Below, in pieces: positions 1 through 11,400 of a stretch of 36,971 bases of DNA. The number at the start of each line of letters is the position of its first letter. Within the stretch, counting starts at the first letter, position 1. The position numbers and the translations under genes were made by a program. Source of the stretch: an uncultured Pseudomonadota bacterium (lineage in GTDB: Bacteria > Myxococcota_A > Polyangia > Nannocystales > Nannocystaceae); NCBI GenBank assembly GCA_913061055.1, contig CAJXVA010000033.1:1-36971 (forward strand), read 5' to 3'. The notes under the pieces were generated by a model that had not been told where the DNA came from, ran no database searches, and was given only the letters and a program-made list of their open reading frames with translations.

Positions 1-50
1 TACGAGATGTAGAGAGGTCTCGTGGGCTCGGAGATGTGTATAAGAGACAG
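1..50 (+). other. Nextera sequencing adapter (artefact)
   Basis: The first 50 bases are not genomic. They match the end of the Illumina i7 adapter, then an 8-base index gtagagag (the N707 index as I remember it), then the Nextera read-2 transposase adapter ending in agatgtgtataagagacag. Native sequence begins at 51. Open frames starting here give the familiar artefact peptides MYKRQ and MCIRDS, so any start codon at 22 or 36 is false. Confidence 0.97.
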
Positions 51-1280
51 CTCCCCGAGCCCCCACCCGCCGCGTACGAGCCGGTGCAGCAAGCTTCGGC
101 ACCCGTCGCTGTCGCCAACGTCGCACCACCCCCACGCGGAACCGAGGGTCTCGGCTACAAGCTCGCACCCCAGCGGGTCGTCCCAACGGGGGAGCCTCGG
201 CTCAACGCCATGCTGCGCAACATGGTCGAGCTCGGGGCGAGCGACCTCCACCTGTCGTCCGACAGCCGGCCCATGATCCGCCTCGACGGCAAGATGCAAA
301 CCCTCGAGGGTTATCCGATCTTCAGCCCGACCGAGCTCGCCAGCATCCTGCTCGAGATCGCAGATGACGACGCCTACCGGGACTTCGTCGACAACGCAGA
401 TGCGGACTTCGCCCACTCGATCAAGGGCGTCGCCCGCTTTCGGGCCAACTACTTCGCGGACCGCAAGGGGATGGGGGCTGTCTTCCGACAGATCCCCATG
501 GACATCCTGAGCCCCGAGCAGATCGGCTTGCCAGCGAAGGTGCTCGACCTGTGCTGGCTGACCAAAGGGCTGGTCCTCGTGACCGGTCCGACGGGCTCTG
601 GCAAGTCGACCACGCTCGCGTCGATGATCGACTTCATCAACCGCAACCGCGACGACCACATCATCACGATCGAAGACCCGATCGAGTTCGTGCACGACAA
701 CAAGCGTTGCCTCGTGAACCAGCGAGAGGTCGGCCGACACACACGCTCCTTCAAAGCAGCGCTGCGTGCCGCGCTTCGAGAAGACCCCGACATCATCCTG
801 GTAGGCGAGCTTCGGGACCTCGAGACGATTGCGATCGCGCTGGAGACCGCCGAGACCGGCCACCTCGTCTTCGGAACGCTCCACACCACGACCGCACCCA
901 GTACGGTCGACCGTCTGATCGACCAGTTCCCCGGCGATCAGCAAGCCCAGATCCGAACGATGCTCGGCGAGTCGATGCGCGGCGTGATCGGCCAAACACT
1001 CCTGCGAAAGAAGGCCGGAGGGCGCGTGGCTGCGTACGAGGTGCTGCTGCACACCAGCGCGATCGGCAACCTCATCCGCGAGGGCAAGACCCACCAGCTC
1101 AAGAACACGATGCAGGTCAGCAAGGACAAGGGGATGCAGAACCTCAACGACCACCTGCTCCAGCTCGTGAAAGATGGCGTCGTCGAACCGCTGGAGGCCT
1201 ACATGAAGGCGGTCGACAAGAACAACCTGATGCAGATGTTCGAGAAGGCCGCGGTCCAGTTCGACGAGCCGAAGGAATAG
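51..1280 (+). CDS. pilT: PilT-type twitching motility ATPase (5' truncated)
   Basis: Hexameric cytoplasmic ATPase of the PilT family, which powers retraction of type IV pili. The native frame is open from 51 to the TAG at 1278-1280, about 409 residues, and the true N-terminus lies beyond the contig edge. A Pro/Ala-rich stretch of about 45 residues precedes the core, which makes it longer than the usual 340-370 residues. Visible motifs in order: Walker A GPTGSGKS (585-608), Asp box ITIEDPIE (663-686), Walker B DIILVGELRD (789-818), His box GHLVFGTLHTT (858-890), and near the C-terminus SAIGNLIREGK, close to the AIRNLIRE motif typical of PilT. PilU is an alternative, but the AIRNLIRE-like motif favours PilT. 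It converges on the lipoprotein gene at 1352-2344. Confidence 0.9.
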   Translation, partial: LPEPPPAAYEPVQQASAPVAVANVAPPPRGTEGLGYKLAPQRVVPTGEPRLNAMLRNMVELGASDLHLSSDSRPMIRLDGKMQTLEGYPIFSPTELASILLEIADDDAYRDFVDNADADFAHSIKGVARFRANYFADRKGMGAVFRQIPMDILSPEQIGLPAKVLDLCWLTKGLVLVTGPTGSGKSTTLASMIDFINRNRDDHIITIEDPIEFVHDNKRCLVNQREVGRHTRSFKAALRAALREDPDIILVGELRDLETIAIALETAETGHLVFGTLHTTTAPSTVDRLIDQFPGDQQAQIRTMLGESMRGVIGQTLLRKKAGGRVAAYEVLLHTSAIGNLIREGKTHQLKNTMQVSKDKGMQNLNDHLLQLVKDGVVEPLEAYMKAVDKNNLMQMFEKAAVQFDEPKE

Positions 1281-1351
1281 GGCGGCGGAGGAGGTCGAAC
1301 CTCCCACCCCCCCGCGGTTGTCCAGGATGCCGGGTCCGGTGGTTCCACTCG

Positions 1352-2344
1352 CTATGGCGCCCTTAGGCTCGCGCAGACCGCTCGGAGCTTCGCGAAAGGG
1401 TCCGATGACGAGGGACCCCAGCTTCTTGCCTGGCACTGTATCTGGCGTCCCCCAATCCAGTAGTAACCCCAGAGATGAGCGCTGTCCTGCTCCACGAAGG
1501 TGAGCTCGAGACCACGCGGAACCTTCTGAGCTTCGAACTTCCTCCGGTCCGTCAACGTTGCATCGCTCTTTGCACCTTCTAGAGTCTGCGGATTGTCAGA
1601 GATGTCAGAGATGTCGAACTCAAGACCGTAGGTCCTGACGGTGTAGCTGAACTTGGTCCCCGACACCTCCGGATCGGCCGGAGTCGTCATGATGAGGCCA
1701 AAGTGCGGGAGTGAAACGGTCTCGTCAGGAGGACCCTCGGCCCGCAGTGTGCGACACATTTTCAACAAGCCAGCGGTCCAGAGGCTGTCGGGACCCTCGA
1801 ATCCATCCGTCTTTCCGGTGCACAAGATCGGTCGTCCTGCGATCGTCCGCTGCACGATCACCATCGTTCGGTCGTCCTGAAGACGGGCCACAGCGGCCCA
1901 GCCATCGTCAAGGTCCTCCCAGTGCATGAGTTGGGCGTCGTTCCACAGCTCGGGGATGCGGGTCTCTGCATTGTCCCGCGTAAGCCCGTATCCACTGCCC
2001 CTGAACACGGAAACCTTGCCCCGCATCGAATGAAGCTCCTCGTTGAAACTCCCTGTATTGGAGTTGAACGTGTTCGTGACCTTGGACCCGTACCCCGACC
2101 GGATCCCCCATAACTCCGTCAGGGGGAGCTCAAGCCACCCTTCGATTTTCAAGTCCGGCTCTTCCTCTTCGCCCCCCTTGGAGGGGGAAGCGGTGTCGCC
2201 GACGTCTTGCGGCGTCACCGTGCGAACCGGCGGTTCGGGATCGGCGGATGGGCTGCCGTCGACCGCCGGACCCGCCGAGCCACAACCGAGCGAGGCCCAC
2301 AGGACGATCTGAAGGAGCGAGCTGGGCCTGGCGCGACGTTGCAC
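1352..2344 (-). CDS. Putative lipoprotein of unknown function
   Basis: 330 residues with a GTG start at 2344. The N-terminus is basic, then hydrophobic (SLLQIVLWASLGC), and the LGC lipobox puts the lipidated cysteine at about residue 21. A Pro/Asp/Glu-rich linker follows to about residue 65. The rest looks like one globular domain: it is rich in beta-type residues and Trp and has four widely spaced cysteines (LCTG, KMC, IQCQ, AVC). I do not recognise the family. The gene lies downstream of the giant TPR gene on the same strand, but a strong terminator at 2423-2458 separates them, so it probably has its own promoter. A GGGA directly before the GTG is too close to be a convincing ribosome binding site, so the start is uncertain. 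Confidence 0.75.
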   Translation of the reverse strand: MQRRARPSSLLQIVLWASLGCGSAGPAVDGSPSADPEPPVRTVTPQDVGDTASPSKGGEEEEPDLKIEGWLELPLTELWGIRSGYGSKVTNTFNSNTGSFNEELHSMRGKVSVFRGSGYGLTRDNAETRIPELWNDAQLMHWEDLDDGWAAVARLQDDRTMVIVQRTIAGRPILCTGKTDGFEGPDSLWTAGLLKMCRTLRAEGPPDETVSLPHFGLIMTTPADPEVSGTKFSYTVRTYGLEFDISDISDNPQTLEGAKSDATLTDRRKFEAQKVPRGLELTFVEQDSAHLWGYYWIGGRQIQCQARSWGPSSSDPFAKLRAVCASLRAP

Positions 2345-2422
2345 TCCCGACAGACGGCTCCGTTGGCCCGGGGTTGCAGAATTTCCCTGTGCAGTCAGCG
2401 CCCATGCAAAGTTGGACCGGAC

Positions 2423-2458
2423 AAAAAAACGCCGCGGACAGGTTTCCCTGCCGCGGCG
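2423..2458 (-). terminator. Intrinsic terminator of the giant TPR gene
   Basis: Read on the - strand: an 8-bp GC stem (CGCCGCGG paired with CCGCGGCG), an inner CAGG/CCTG extension with one unpaired base and a GAAA tetraloop, then seven Ts. It begins 23 bases past the stop of the 4002-residue TPR gene, so it is a textbook rho-independent terminator for that gene. Confidence 0.9.
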
Positions 2459-2481
2459 CCTTCGTTTCGAGGGCTACAGGC

Positions 2482-5400
2482 TCAGCTGACCTGGACGCCG
2501 ATCGCACGGCGAGCAGCGAAGTAGTCCTCGCTGATGCTGTAGAGCACGAGCTCCTTGATCTTGTCGCGAGGACCCATCGCGGAGCCGAGCTGAGCCTGCT
2601 CCTGCGAGATCATCTGACCGGCGATGCGCAGGTCGTGGCAGAGCAACAGGCCGACGCGGTAGCTGGTCAGCTCGACGGCTGCGGCCCAGCGTTTGACGTC
2701 GGTCGATCCCCCCGCATCCACGAACTTCTGGATGAGGCTGCGGAGGCGGTCCAGCGCAGCAGGCTGCATGCGGCTGGTGATCTCGCGCGCGATTTGGTCG
2801 AGCGCGGTGTTGTTCTCTCCGACCTGCATGCCGACCGCACGCAGACATGCCAGGAACACCTGCTTGAGGTTCTGCGGCGTGCGGTCGAGCGCGACGTAGC
2901 AGAAGTGCGGCAAGTAGAGGTCCATCATGTGCCGACCCAGCGCGAACGCGAGGTGCGACTCGGACTTGCCGCGCAGGAGGTTCTGGAACACGACCATCGA
3001 CGGGTGGATGGCGTTGTTGCGCTTGAAGTTCATCAGCTTCAAGTCGCCGGGGTCGCTCGGACGCAGGAACACGTCCGGCTTGGAGACGTTGAGAACGTCC
3101 TTGGTGTACTTCGCCATCCGCGAGAACAGCGACGGGTCGATCTCGACGTCGATCACCTCGGTCGGGTTGAGCGTGGCGGGCAGGTCCACTGCGCGCCATG
3201 CCGCCACCGCCGGTGCGATGAGTCCCAGGATTCCGGTCAGGTACAGGTCCTGGTCGGGGTGGAACACGTGGCGACGGAGCGTCTCTTCGCTGAGCCGCTG
3301 CCGTGCCATGACGAAGTCGCCGCGCTTGTTCTGCTCGGCGTAGGCGTCCTCTTCGGGCGTCGCCTTCTTGAGGAAGCTGAGCACCGAAGCCACGCAGTAC
3401 GCTTTGTCCACGGCGTTGGCACGCACGTAGATGTTGAACAGCGCGTGGTAGCTCTCGTAGCGGAACGGCTCGCTTGCGATCAGGATCTGATGCTCGCGCA
3501 CCGCCTGGTCGACGTACTCCGTCGGGTTGTCGCCCATGAGCCGCTCGTAGAGCTCGGCCAGCTTGATGTGGCGTCCGACGTCGTCGGGGTCGAGCTTCGA
3601 GGCGACCTCGAATGCCGCAGCGGCGGACTTGTAGTCCTGCATCCGAGACCGATAGATCTCGGCCAGGTTGCTCCACAGCGTGACCTTGAGCGGCTCGTTG
3701 CCCTCTTGCGGAAGGCGCTTGAGCATCTTGCGGTAGGACCGCTCCAAGGTCTTCCACTCGCGCTCCTTGGTGAGCATCGTGTCGATCGCCTGGAACGCCT
3801 TGAGCATGCCCGGGTCGTCGTCCAACACCTGGTTGAACCGGTCGATGGCGTCGGCAGAGCTTCCCAGCTCGTCGCGCATGAGGACGGCCGCGGTGTAGTT
3901 GTAGCGACTGCGACGACGGACGTCGGTCTCGATCTCTACGAGCCGGTCAATGACCGAGATCGCGTCGTCCCAACGCTTGGCGTTGGTGTAGAGGTCGAGC
4001 AACGTGTGCAGCGTCGGGTAGTCCTCGGGCCGCAGGTCGAGTGCCGACTGATACGCCGACGCCGACTTGTCGCGGTTGCCGAGCTTCTCGACGTACAGCT
4101 CACCGATGTCTTTCCACAGACCGAACTGCGCGTCCGGGTCGGGGGTGATGTCGACCAGTGCTCGCTTGGCTTCGATGACGCCTTCCCAGTCGTTCGCCTG
4201 CGCACGCAGGTTGATGACGGAGACCAGCGTCTCGTTGTGGTGCGGATCCACTTCGAGAGCCTTCTCGAAGTAGTTCAGCGCCTTGCGAGGCTCGCTCTGG
4301 CGATTCTTGATCGTTCCAAGGCGGTGGTAGACGCGGACCGTGTCCTCGTCGGCCTGGGTGTCGCGATGCTGGACCAGGATGGTCTGGTACAGCTTGAACG
4401 AACGATCCCAGTCTTCCTTCTCGAACAGAAGGTCCGCCATCCCGACCAACACTTCGTGGTCGGTGGAGTCGATGTCGTAGGCGCGCTTGTACTGCTTGAG
4501 CGCCTTGTCGATGTTGCCCAGTCGGCGAGCCACGCGGGCCGCCTGCACGAACATCTGCTTCTGCCCGTCGTCGTCCAGCTCGAGCTGGTCGACCTTGCGG
4601 GTCAGCATGTCGAGGACGGGGTCCGCCGCCTGCCAGTTCTCTTCCTCGGCGTACACCTCGGCGAGCACCGAACCCACCCGCACATGCTCGGGATCGTTTT
4701 GCAGGGTCTTGGCGAACAGCTCGACCGCGTGTCCTCGGTCCTCGAGTTCCTCGTAGTTGATGAACGCGGCCTCAGCGGCCAGGTTCGTCCGCTCGAGAGC
4801 GTTCTGCGAGTACTCCGAAGCCGCTTCCAGGGTGCGCGAGGCCTTGAGCCAGTCGGCACGCTGCTTGTAGATGTCGGCGAGCAGGATGAGCGCGGGCACG
4901 TGGCCGGGCTCGACGGTGAGCGCCTGGTTCAGGCGCATCTCCGCTTCCTCGCTGTTCATCAGCTTCTCGTGCTGCACCCGACCGATACGGGTCAGCAGCT
5001 CGATGCGGCGGTTGGGGTCGGGCGTGAGCTCGACCAGTCGGCCCATCGTCTCGACCGCGCGCGGCCAGTCCTCCATCGCTTCCTGGAGGCGAGACAGCGT
5101 GTTGGCAGCTTCGAAGTTGTTCGGATCGATCTCGAGGATCTCCTCGTACGTCTCGATCGCCCGATCAACATCCTCGACCTGCTTCTCGAAGACCTCTCCC
5201 ATTGCGGAGAGGAGCTCGATCTGCAGCGCCGGCTCTTCGGTGGATTGGATGTGCGAGCGGTACGTCTCGACCAACTCGGTCCACTTCTCGAGACCCATGT
5301 ACAGCTCCTCGAGCTGCCGGTAGGTCACGTCACGCTGGGGGTCCAGCATGATGATCTTCTCGAGCACTTCGGCTGCCCGATCACGATCGCCAGAGAGCGA

Positions 5401-8400
5401 GACCAGGGCGTTGGCCATCTTGTCGTAGATGGCCACCTGCTCCTCGACGTCCGCCGTCGCGTCGAGCTCGGCTTCGAGGATCTCCAGGTACTCGGGGATC
5501 TGGCTGCCGTTGAGGTAGAGCCGCTCGAGCGCCTGCAGAGCGTCGAAGTCGGTGGGCTCCTGAGCAAGGATGTCCTTGTAGGTTTCCACCGCCGCGCCGT
5601 TGTCCGCCAGGTTGGCTTCTTGGACGTAGCCGATGTGCTTGCGAAGTCGCAGGCCCTCGTCGGGGTCTTCGGCGATCGCCGCCCGCCGGTCGAGCACGCC
5701 GACCAGTTCCGACCACGACTGCTGCTGCTCGTGCAGCCGGATGAGCGCGTCCAGGGCGGTCGCGCTCTCGGAGTCGATCTCCAGCACGCGCCGGTAGGAC
5801 TCCACCGCGCCGGGCACGTTCGCCAGGCGCTGCTCCTGCACATCAGCCAGGGACAGCAGCGTTGCCGTCTGCCGCTCGGGCTCCGGCTCTTGTTGCACGA
5901 GTCGCTCTTGGGTCTCCGCCAGCTCGTCCCACGACTCTGAACGGGTCTGGAAGTTCACCAGCTCACGCAGCGCCGAGACGCTCTCGGGGTTGAGCTCGAG
6001 AGCCTTCTCCAGCGACTGGATGCCGTACTCGGCGTGATTGAGATGCTCGCCGTACCAGCGGCCGATCTTCACCCAGAGCTCGCAGCGCTCGTTGGGGTCT
6101 TCGATCTGTAGGACCAGCTCGTTGTACTCGTTGAGCAGCTCTGTCCACTTGCCGTGCTCGGTCGCGAGGCGCTCGAGTTCACGTGCGGTGTGGTCGTTGG
6201 CGTAGTCGACGTTGAACGCAGCCTGCAGCGTCGCAAAGGCCATGTCCGAGTCACCGAGGTGCTCTTCGAAGACGTTCGCAGCGTTTTGGAGTGCGGCCAC
6301 GCGGCTGTCGTTGTCCTCGAGCACCTCGGCACGGTTGATGAGCAACTCGCCCAACGAACCGAAGTCCTCGGTGTCCCGATAGATCTGCTCGAGGGCCTCA
6401 CCCGCCGGAGCGTGCCCGAGGTCGTTCTCGAGAATCTCCTGGTATGCGCCCGCCGCCTGGTTTTGGTCCTCCAAGCGCTCCTCCCAGATCGATGCGATCT
6501 GCATGAGGACGTCGATCTTCTCGTCGCCTTCGAGGACCTTGGTCTTTTGCTCGAGGATGTTGATCGCGTCGTTCCAGCGCGCCTCTTGCGTGTACAGGGC
6601 CTCGAGCGCCGCGAGGGCTTCCATGTTGCCCGGCTCCATGTGGAGAACCGAGTGCCAGGACTCGATCGCCTGGTCGGGCTGCATCAAGTACTCGCCGTGG
6701 ATACGGCCGGACTTCGCGTGAAGGTCCTGCAGCTCGTCCTGGCCGATGACGTGGGGACCCTGAGCGATGAGGCTCTCGACCACCTGGATGAGCTCGACCC
6801 ACGCCTGCGAGTCCTCGTAGATGCGGTGAAGCGCCTGGAGGGTCTCGAGGTTGTTCGGATCGAGGTCCAGCGCGTTGAGCCACGCATCGAGTGCGTTTCG
6901 ATCACGCTCGAGCTTGCCACCGTAGACACGGCCCAAGGTCTGATACGCGTCCACGCGAGTCTGCGCGTCCTCGATCACGAAGACCTGACGCTCGAGAATC
7001 TCGACCAGGTCGTCCCATCGTTCGTGGGACTCGTGCAGCGCAGCCAACTCACCCAGTGCGAGCGGGTCCTCGCCGCGCAGGTCCAACACGCGGTTCCAAA
7101 GATCGATGGCATCGGTCTCGCGATCCAGCGTGTCGGAGGCGAGCTTCGCCATCCGCTGGTAGCAATCCGCGGTGTCTTCGTCCGTGTTCGCGACGTCGAC
7201 CGTCTTTTGATAGACGTCGAACAGCTCTTCCCACTTGTGTTGGTGAAGGTAGAGCGTCTCCAGGCGTCCCAACGCCGTCGCGTTCGCGGGGTCGTTCTCG
7301 AGTGCCCGGGTGTACGCGGCAACGGCCTGCTCGTGGTTGTGCAGGTCGCGTTCGAACGTCTCGGCCAACCGAACCTCGAGGTCGACGAGTTCCTCGCCGT
7401 CCATCGTGATGCGGATGCGACGTTGGAGGATCTCAGCGAGGTCCTGGGCCATCCCCAGCTGGCTGTAGATGCGGTCCAGAGCGGCAAGCGCCTCGGTGTT
7501 CTCAGCGTCGAGCTCGAGGACAGCACGGTAGGCTTCGATCGCCCGGCCGCCATCGCCCAATCGCTCGTCCAGCACCTTCGCGCTGCGCATCAAAACGCCC
7601 TGCTTCACCTCAGGAGGCTGCTCCTCCTCAAGGATCTGCGCGCCGACGTCGACGATGTGTCCCCACTCGCCGGTCTGCTCAGCCAGCCGATCGAGCTCTT
7701 CGTGTACCTGCTCGCTGGACGGGTCGTCGATGTACGCCCGCAGCCACCAGATGTACGCGTCGCCGGGGCTGCCGAGGCGGTGCTCGCAGATCTCGGCCAC
7801 GTTTTGGATGATCGCGAGCCGCTCGTGCTGGTCCTCGGTCGCTCCGAGCTTCACCTCGCCAAGCTTCACGAGTGCGTCCCAGCGCTCGGCAGCTTGATAG
7901 ATGGGCTCGAGGATCTCGGCGATCTCGCTCTGGTGTTCACCGCTGGTGAAGATCAGCTCGAGCGCCTGCAGCGTCTGCTCGTGTGCCGGGTCGATGTTGA
8001 GGATCTCGCGATAGGCTTCGATGGCCTTCGCGGATTCGTTCATCTGGACCTGGTAGGTCTGGCCCATCCGGAAGTAGAGCGCGATCAGGTCGTGCTCATC
8101 GCCGGTGATGGCGACCTGGCGGCGCAGGTTCTCGACCAACTCCGGCCACTTCTCGGTGTGCGTGAAGATCCGATCCAGCGCACCGATTGCAGCGACGTCC
8201 TCGGGGTCGTTGTCGAGGACCTCGAGGTAGCGACCCACAGCGTCATCGACATTGGCCAGGCGCTCTTCCTGAATCCGCGCGAGGCGGGAGAGCATCTGCG
8301 TCTTGGCGTGCGGATCGAGGAGTTTGTCGGCTTGCTCTGAAAGCAGCGCCGCGAACTTGTCCCAGTCGCCCGTCACCTCAGCGAGGCGCTCGAGCTGCTC

Positions 8401-11400
8401 GACGGTGAGCTCCGACTTGGGATCCGTTGCGAGCGCACGCGCGTACGCATCGAATGCCTTATCAAACTCGGAGAGCTGAAGTTCGTAGATGCCCGCCACC
8501 TGGTGGAGCCGCTCGATCTTGCCGACCGGGTCCTCGGTGTGTTCGACCATCACCTCGTAGATTTCGACCAGCTTCTCCCACTCGGAGAACTGCTCGTATC
8601 GCGGCGCCAACACCTGGGCGGCCGCCATGGGCTCGTTGTCCCCATGCGCGATGCGCTGCAGCGCTTCGATGGTGGGCTCGTGCGCGGGATCGTGCACGAG
8701 GACCTCGCGGTACGCCTCGATCGCCCGAACCATGTCGGCGAGCTGGTTTTCCCAGAGCTGACCGATTCGGTACCGAAGCGCGGTTTGTTCCTCGGCGGTG
8801 TCGAACGCATCGACTGCCCGCTCCAGGATCTGATGTTGGTCGAGCCATCGCTCGGCCTGGCCGTAGAGACGGTCGAGAGCCTGAATCGCCTGCGGGTCGC
8901 CGGGCTCGATGTCCAGGACAGCCTGATACGTGTCGATCGCACGATCGGTGTCCTTGAGCTCGGCGTCGTAGACCTGCCCCAGCACGTACAGCGCCTGTCG
9001 CCGGTCGTCCGGGTCGTCGGCAAGCTCGCTCTTGCGCTGGTAGACGTCGCGCAGCGGCTCCCACCGCTCGAGCTGAACGTACAGACGCTCGAGTGCCTCG
9101 AGTGCCTCACCATCCGAGTCGTCGATCGTCAGCACCCGCTGGTACAGCTCGATCGCGCCCTCGGCATCCTCCATGACGCCTTCGCGAATGCTCGCCGCGT
9201 AGGCCAGCATCTTCTTTTGGTCGTCGGAGTCCTCGACCATCTCGGCCTTCCGAACAACCGCGGCCACGAGCGGCTCGAAGTTGTTGGTGCGTCGATGGAC
9301 CTCGATCAGAGAGTCGACGGCTTCGAAGTTTGCCGGGTCCGCCTCGAGCATCTTCTCGTAGGTGGCGGCGGCGCTCGTCGAGTCGTCGATCGCCGTCTCG
9401 TAGGTCCGGGCGACCTTGCCGAGGATGGCCAAGCGAAGCTGGTCGTCGACCACGTCGTCGACCACGCCCTCGTAGAGCCCCACCATCTCGGAGAACGCCC
9501 CCATCTGGTTGGCGAGGTTGTCGAGGCGCGCCTGCGTGTCTTCGCGGCTTGGGTCCTCCTTGAGGGCCCGTCCGAACGCATCGAACGCCTTCTCCGGCTC
9601 GTCGCCGGCCAGCTCGTACAGCTCACCGATCTGGTGAAGGAGCTGGATCTTCTCACTCGGCTCGATCGAGTGCTTGACCATGATCTCGTACGCCGCGATC
9701 AACTTGGTCCAGTCGTTGCTGGCCTTGTAGATGGGCTCGAGAATCTTGGCGACGGAGAGCTGGTGTTCCTCGTCTTCGAGCAACGTCTCGAGGGCTTCGA
9801 GTGCCGACTCGTTGACGGGGTCGAACTCCAACACCCGGTTGTAGGTCTCAACCGCAAGTGCCGGCTGGCTCAGCTTCTTGAGCTGGAGAGACCCCAGGCG
9901 CAAGTTGAGCTCGATCTGCTCCGACGGATCTGCGGTGAGCGCGAGCTGACGGCTGAGGTTCTCGGCCAGCTCGGTCCACTGCTCGGCGTCGAGGTAGAGA
10001 CGATCGAGCGCCGTGATCGCACGCGTGTTGATGTCGTCGTCCGCGAGGATCTCGTTGTAGGTGACGATTCCGTCCGCGGGGCGACTGAGCATGTCGACCT
10101 GCAGGTGTGCGATCTTGAAGCGAAGCTCCTCGCGGGTGTGCGGATCGTTCTCGAGCTCGACCTTGCTTCGATAGACATCGAGCAGCTGGTCCCAGTTCTG
10201 GTCCCGGGAATAGAGGGCCTCGAGCGCATCGAGGGACCCAGCGTCGCCGGGATCGATGTCGACGGCACGCTGGTAGCACGCGATCGACTTTTCGCTGTCG
10301 CCAAGCTGCTGGTCGTAGAGCGTCGCGAGACGCGTCAGCAACCGACGCATGAGACCGCTTTCGAGGTCCTTCGAGACGGCCTCCTCGTGGAGGTCGGCGA
10401 AGTCCTGCCACCGGTCTTCGACCGTGGCGATGTTCTCGAGCGACTGCGCAGCGACCTCGTTGTCGGGCTGCTCGCGGAAGGCACGTGCGTACACGTCGAA
10501 TGCCCGCGTGCTGTCCCCCATCGAGTGGGACAGCAGCTCGCCGATTCGGAGCAACAGGTCGACCCGGGACTGGCTGTCCTCGGCGGCGTCAGCCTGGATC
10601 TGCAGGCACTGGACCTGCTCGGCATGGGCCTCCATCGCCTCGTAGATCGGCAGCAGGATGCCGGCGACCTTCACCCGAAGCTCGGCGCGCTCCGCCGACT
10701 CTTCAGCGACCTCGCCCGTTTCTTCGTCGGTCTCATCATTCGCTTGGGGAAGCTCCAGCCAACCTTCGAGTCGATCGCGGGCCGAGTCGCTGGCCGGATC
10801 GATTTCGAGAACCTGACGATAGAGTTCGACGGCTTCTTCCGGCTTCTCGAGCCGGTCCTGCATGATGACGCCCAGGCGCAGCAGGTACTCCGCGCGCGCG
10901 TCCGCATCCTCTTCGGACGCGACGCTGAGCTCGCGCTCGAGAACCCCAGAGAGGTCCTCCCAGCGCTCGAGGTTGCTGTAGATCCGGTCGAGAGCCGAAA
11001 GGACCTCGGGGTCCTCGACGCCCGAATCCAACACAGCGTTGTAGGCCTCGATGGCTTTGTCGTGGTGTCCGAGCTGCTCGTGGATCGAACCGATCCGGGT
11101 CTGCGTCGCTCGCTTCTCGTCCTCGTCGGAGGACAACGACAGCTTGGTGTCGAGCACGGCTAGCAGATCCTCCTCGCGACCCAGCGCGAGGTAGAGACGC
11201 TCCAGAGACGCAAGAGCGGTGGGCTCTTCGGCGTCGATCTCGACGATGGCCTGGTTCACCGCCAGTGCCGCGTCGAGATCAGCCATGTGCTGCTCGTTGA
11301 TCTCGGCCAGCTTCAGCCGCAGTGGCAGGCTGTCCGCCTCTTCGCCGTACTCCTTGATCGCCAACTCGAGCGACTGCGCGAGCGGCTGCCACTGGTTGGT

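Noticed and set aside
1290-1304. Hairpin GGAGGT-cga-ACCTCC after pilT, and a tRNA T-arm-like look on the other strand
   Set aside because: Six pairs with a three-base loop and no T-run is too weak for a terminator call. The surrounding bases do not fold into a tRNA cloverleaf.
2248-11163. Very long open frames on the + strand opposite the giant TPR gene (2248-5940, 6154-8340, 8503-11163)
   Set aside because: They are antisense shadows. The repeated, GC-rich codons of the TPR gene avoid stops on the complement, and the translations are rich in Val, Leu, Arg, Gln and His with no recognisable domain or ribosome binding site.
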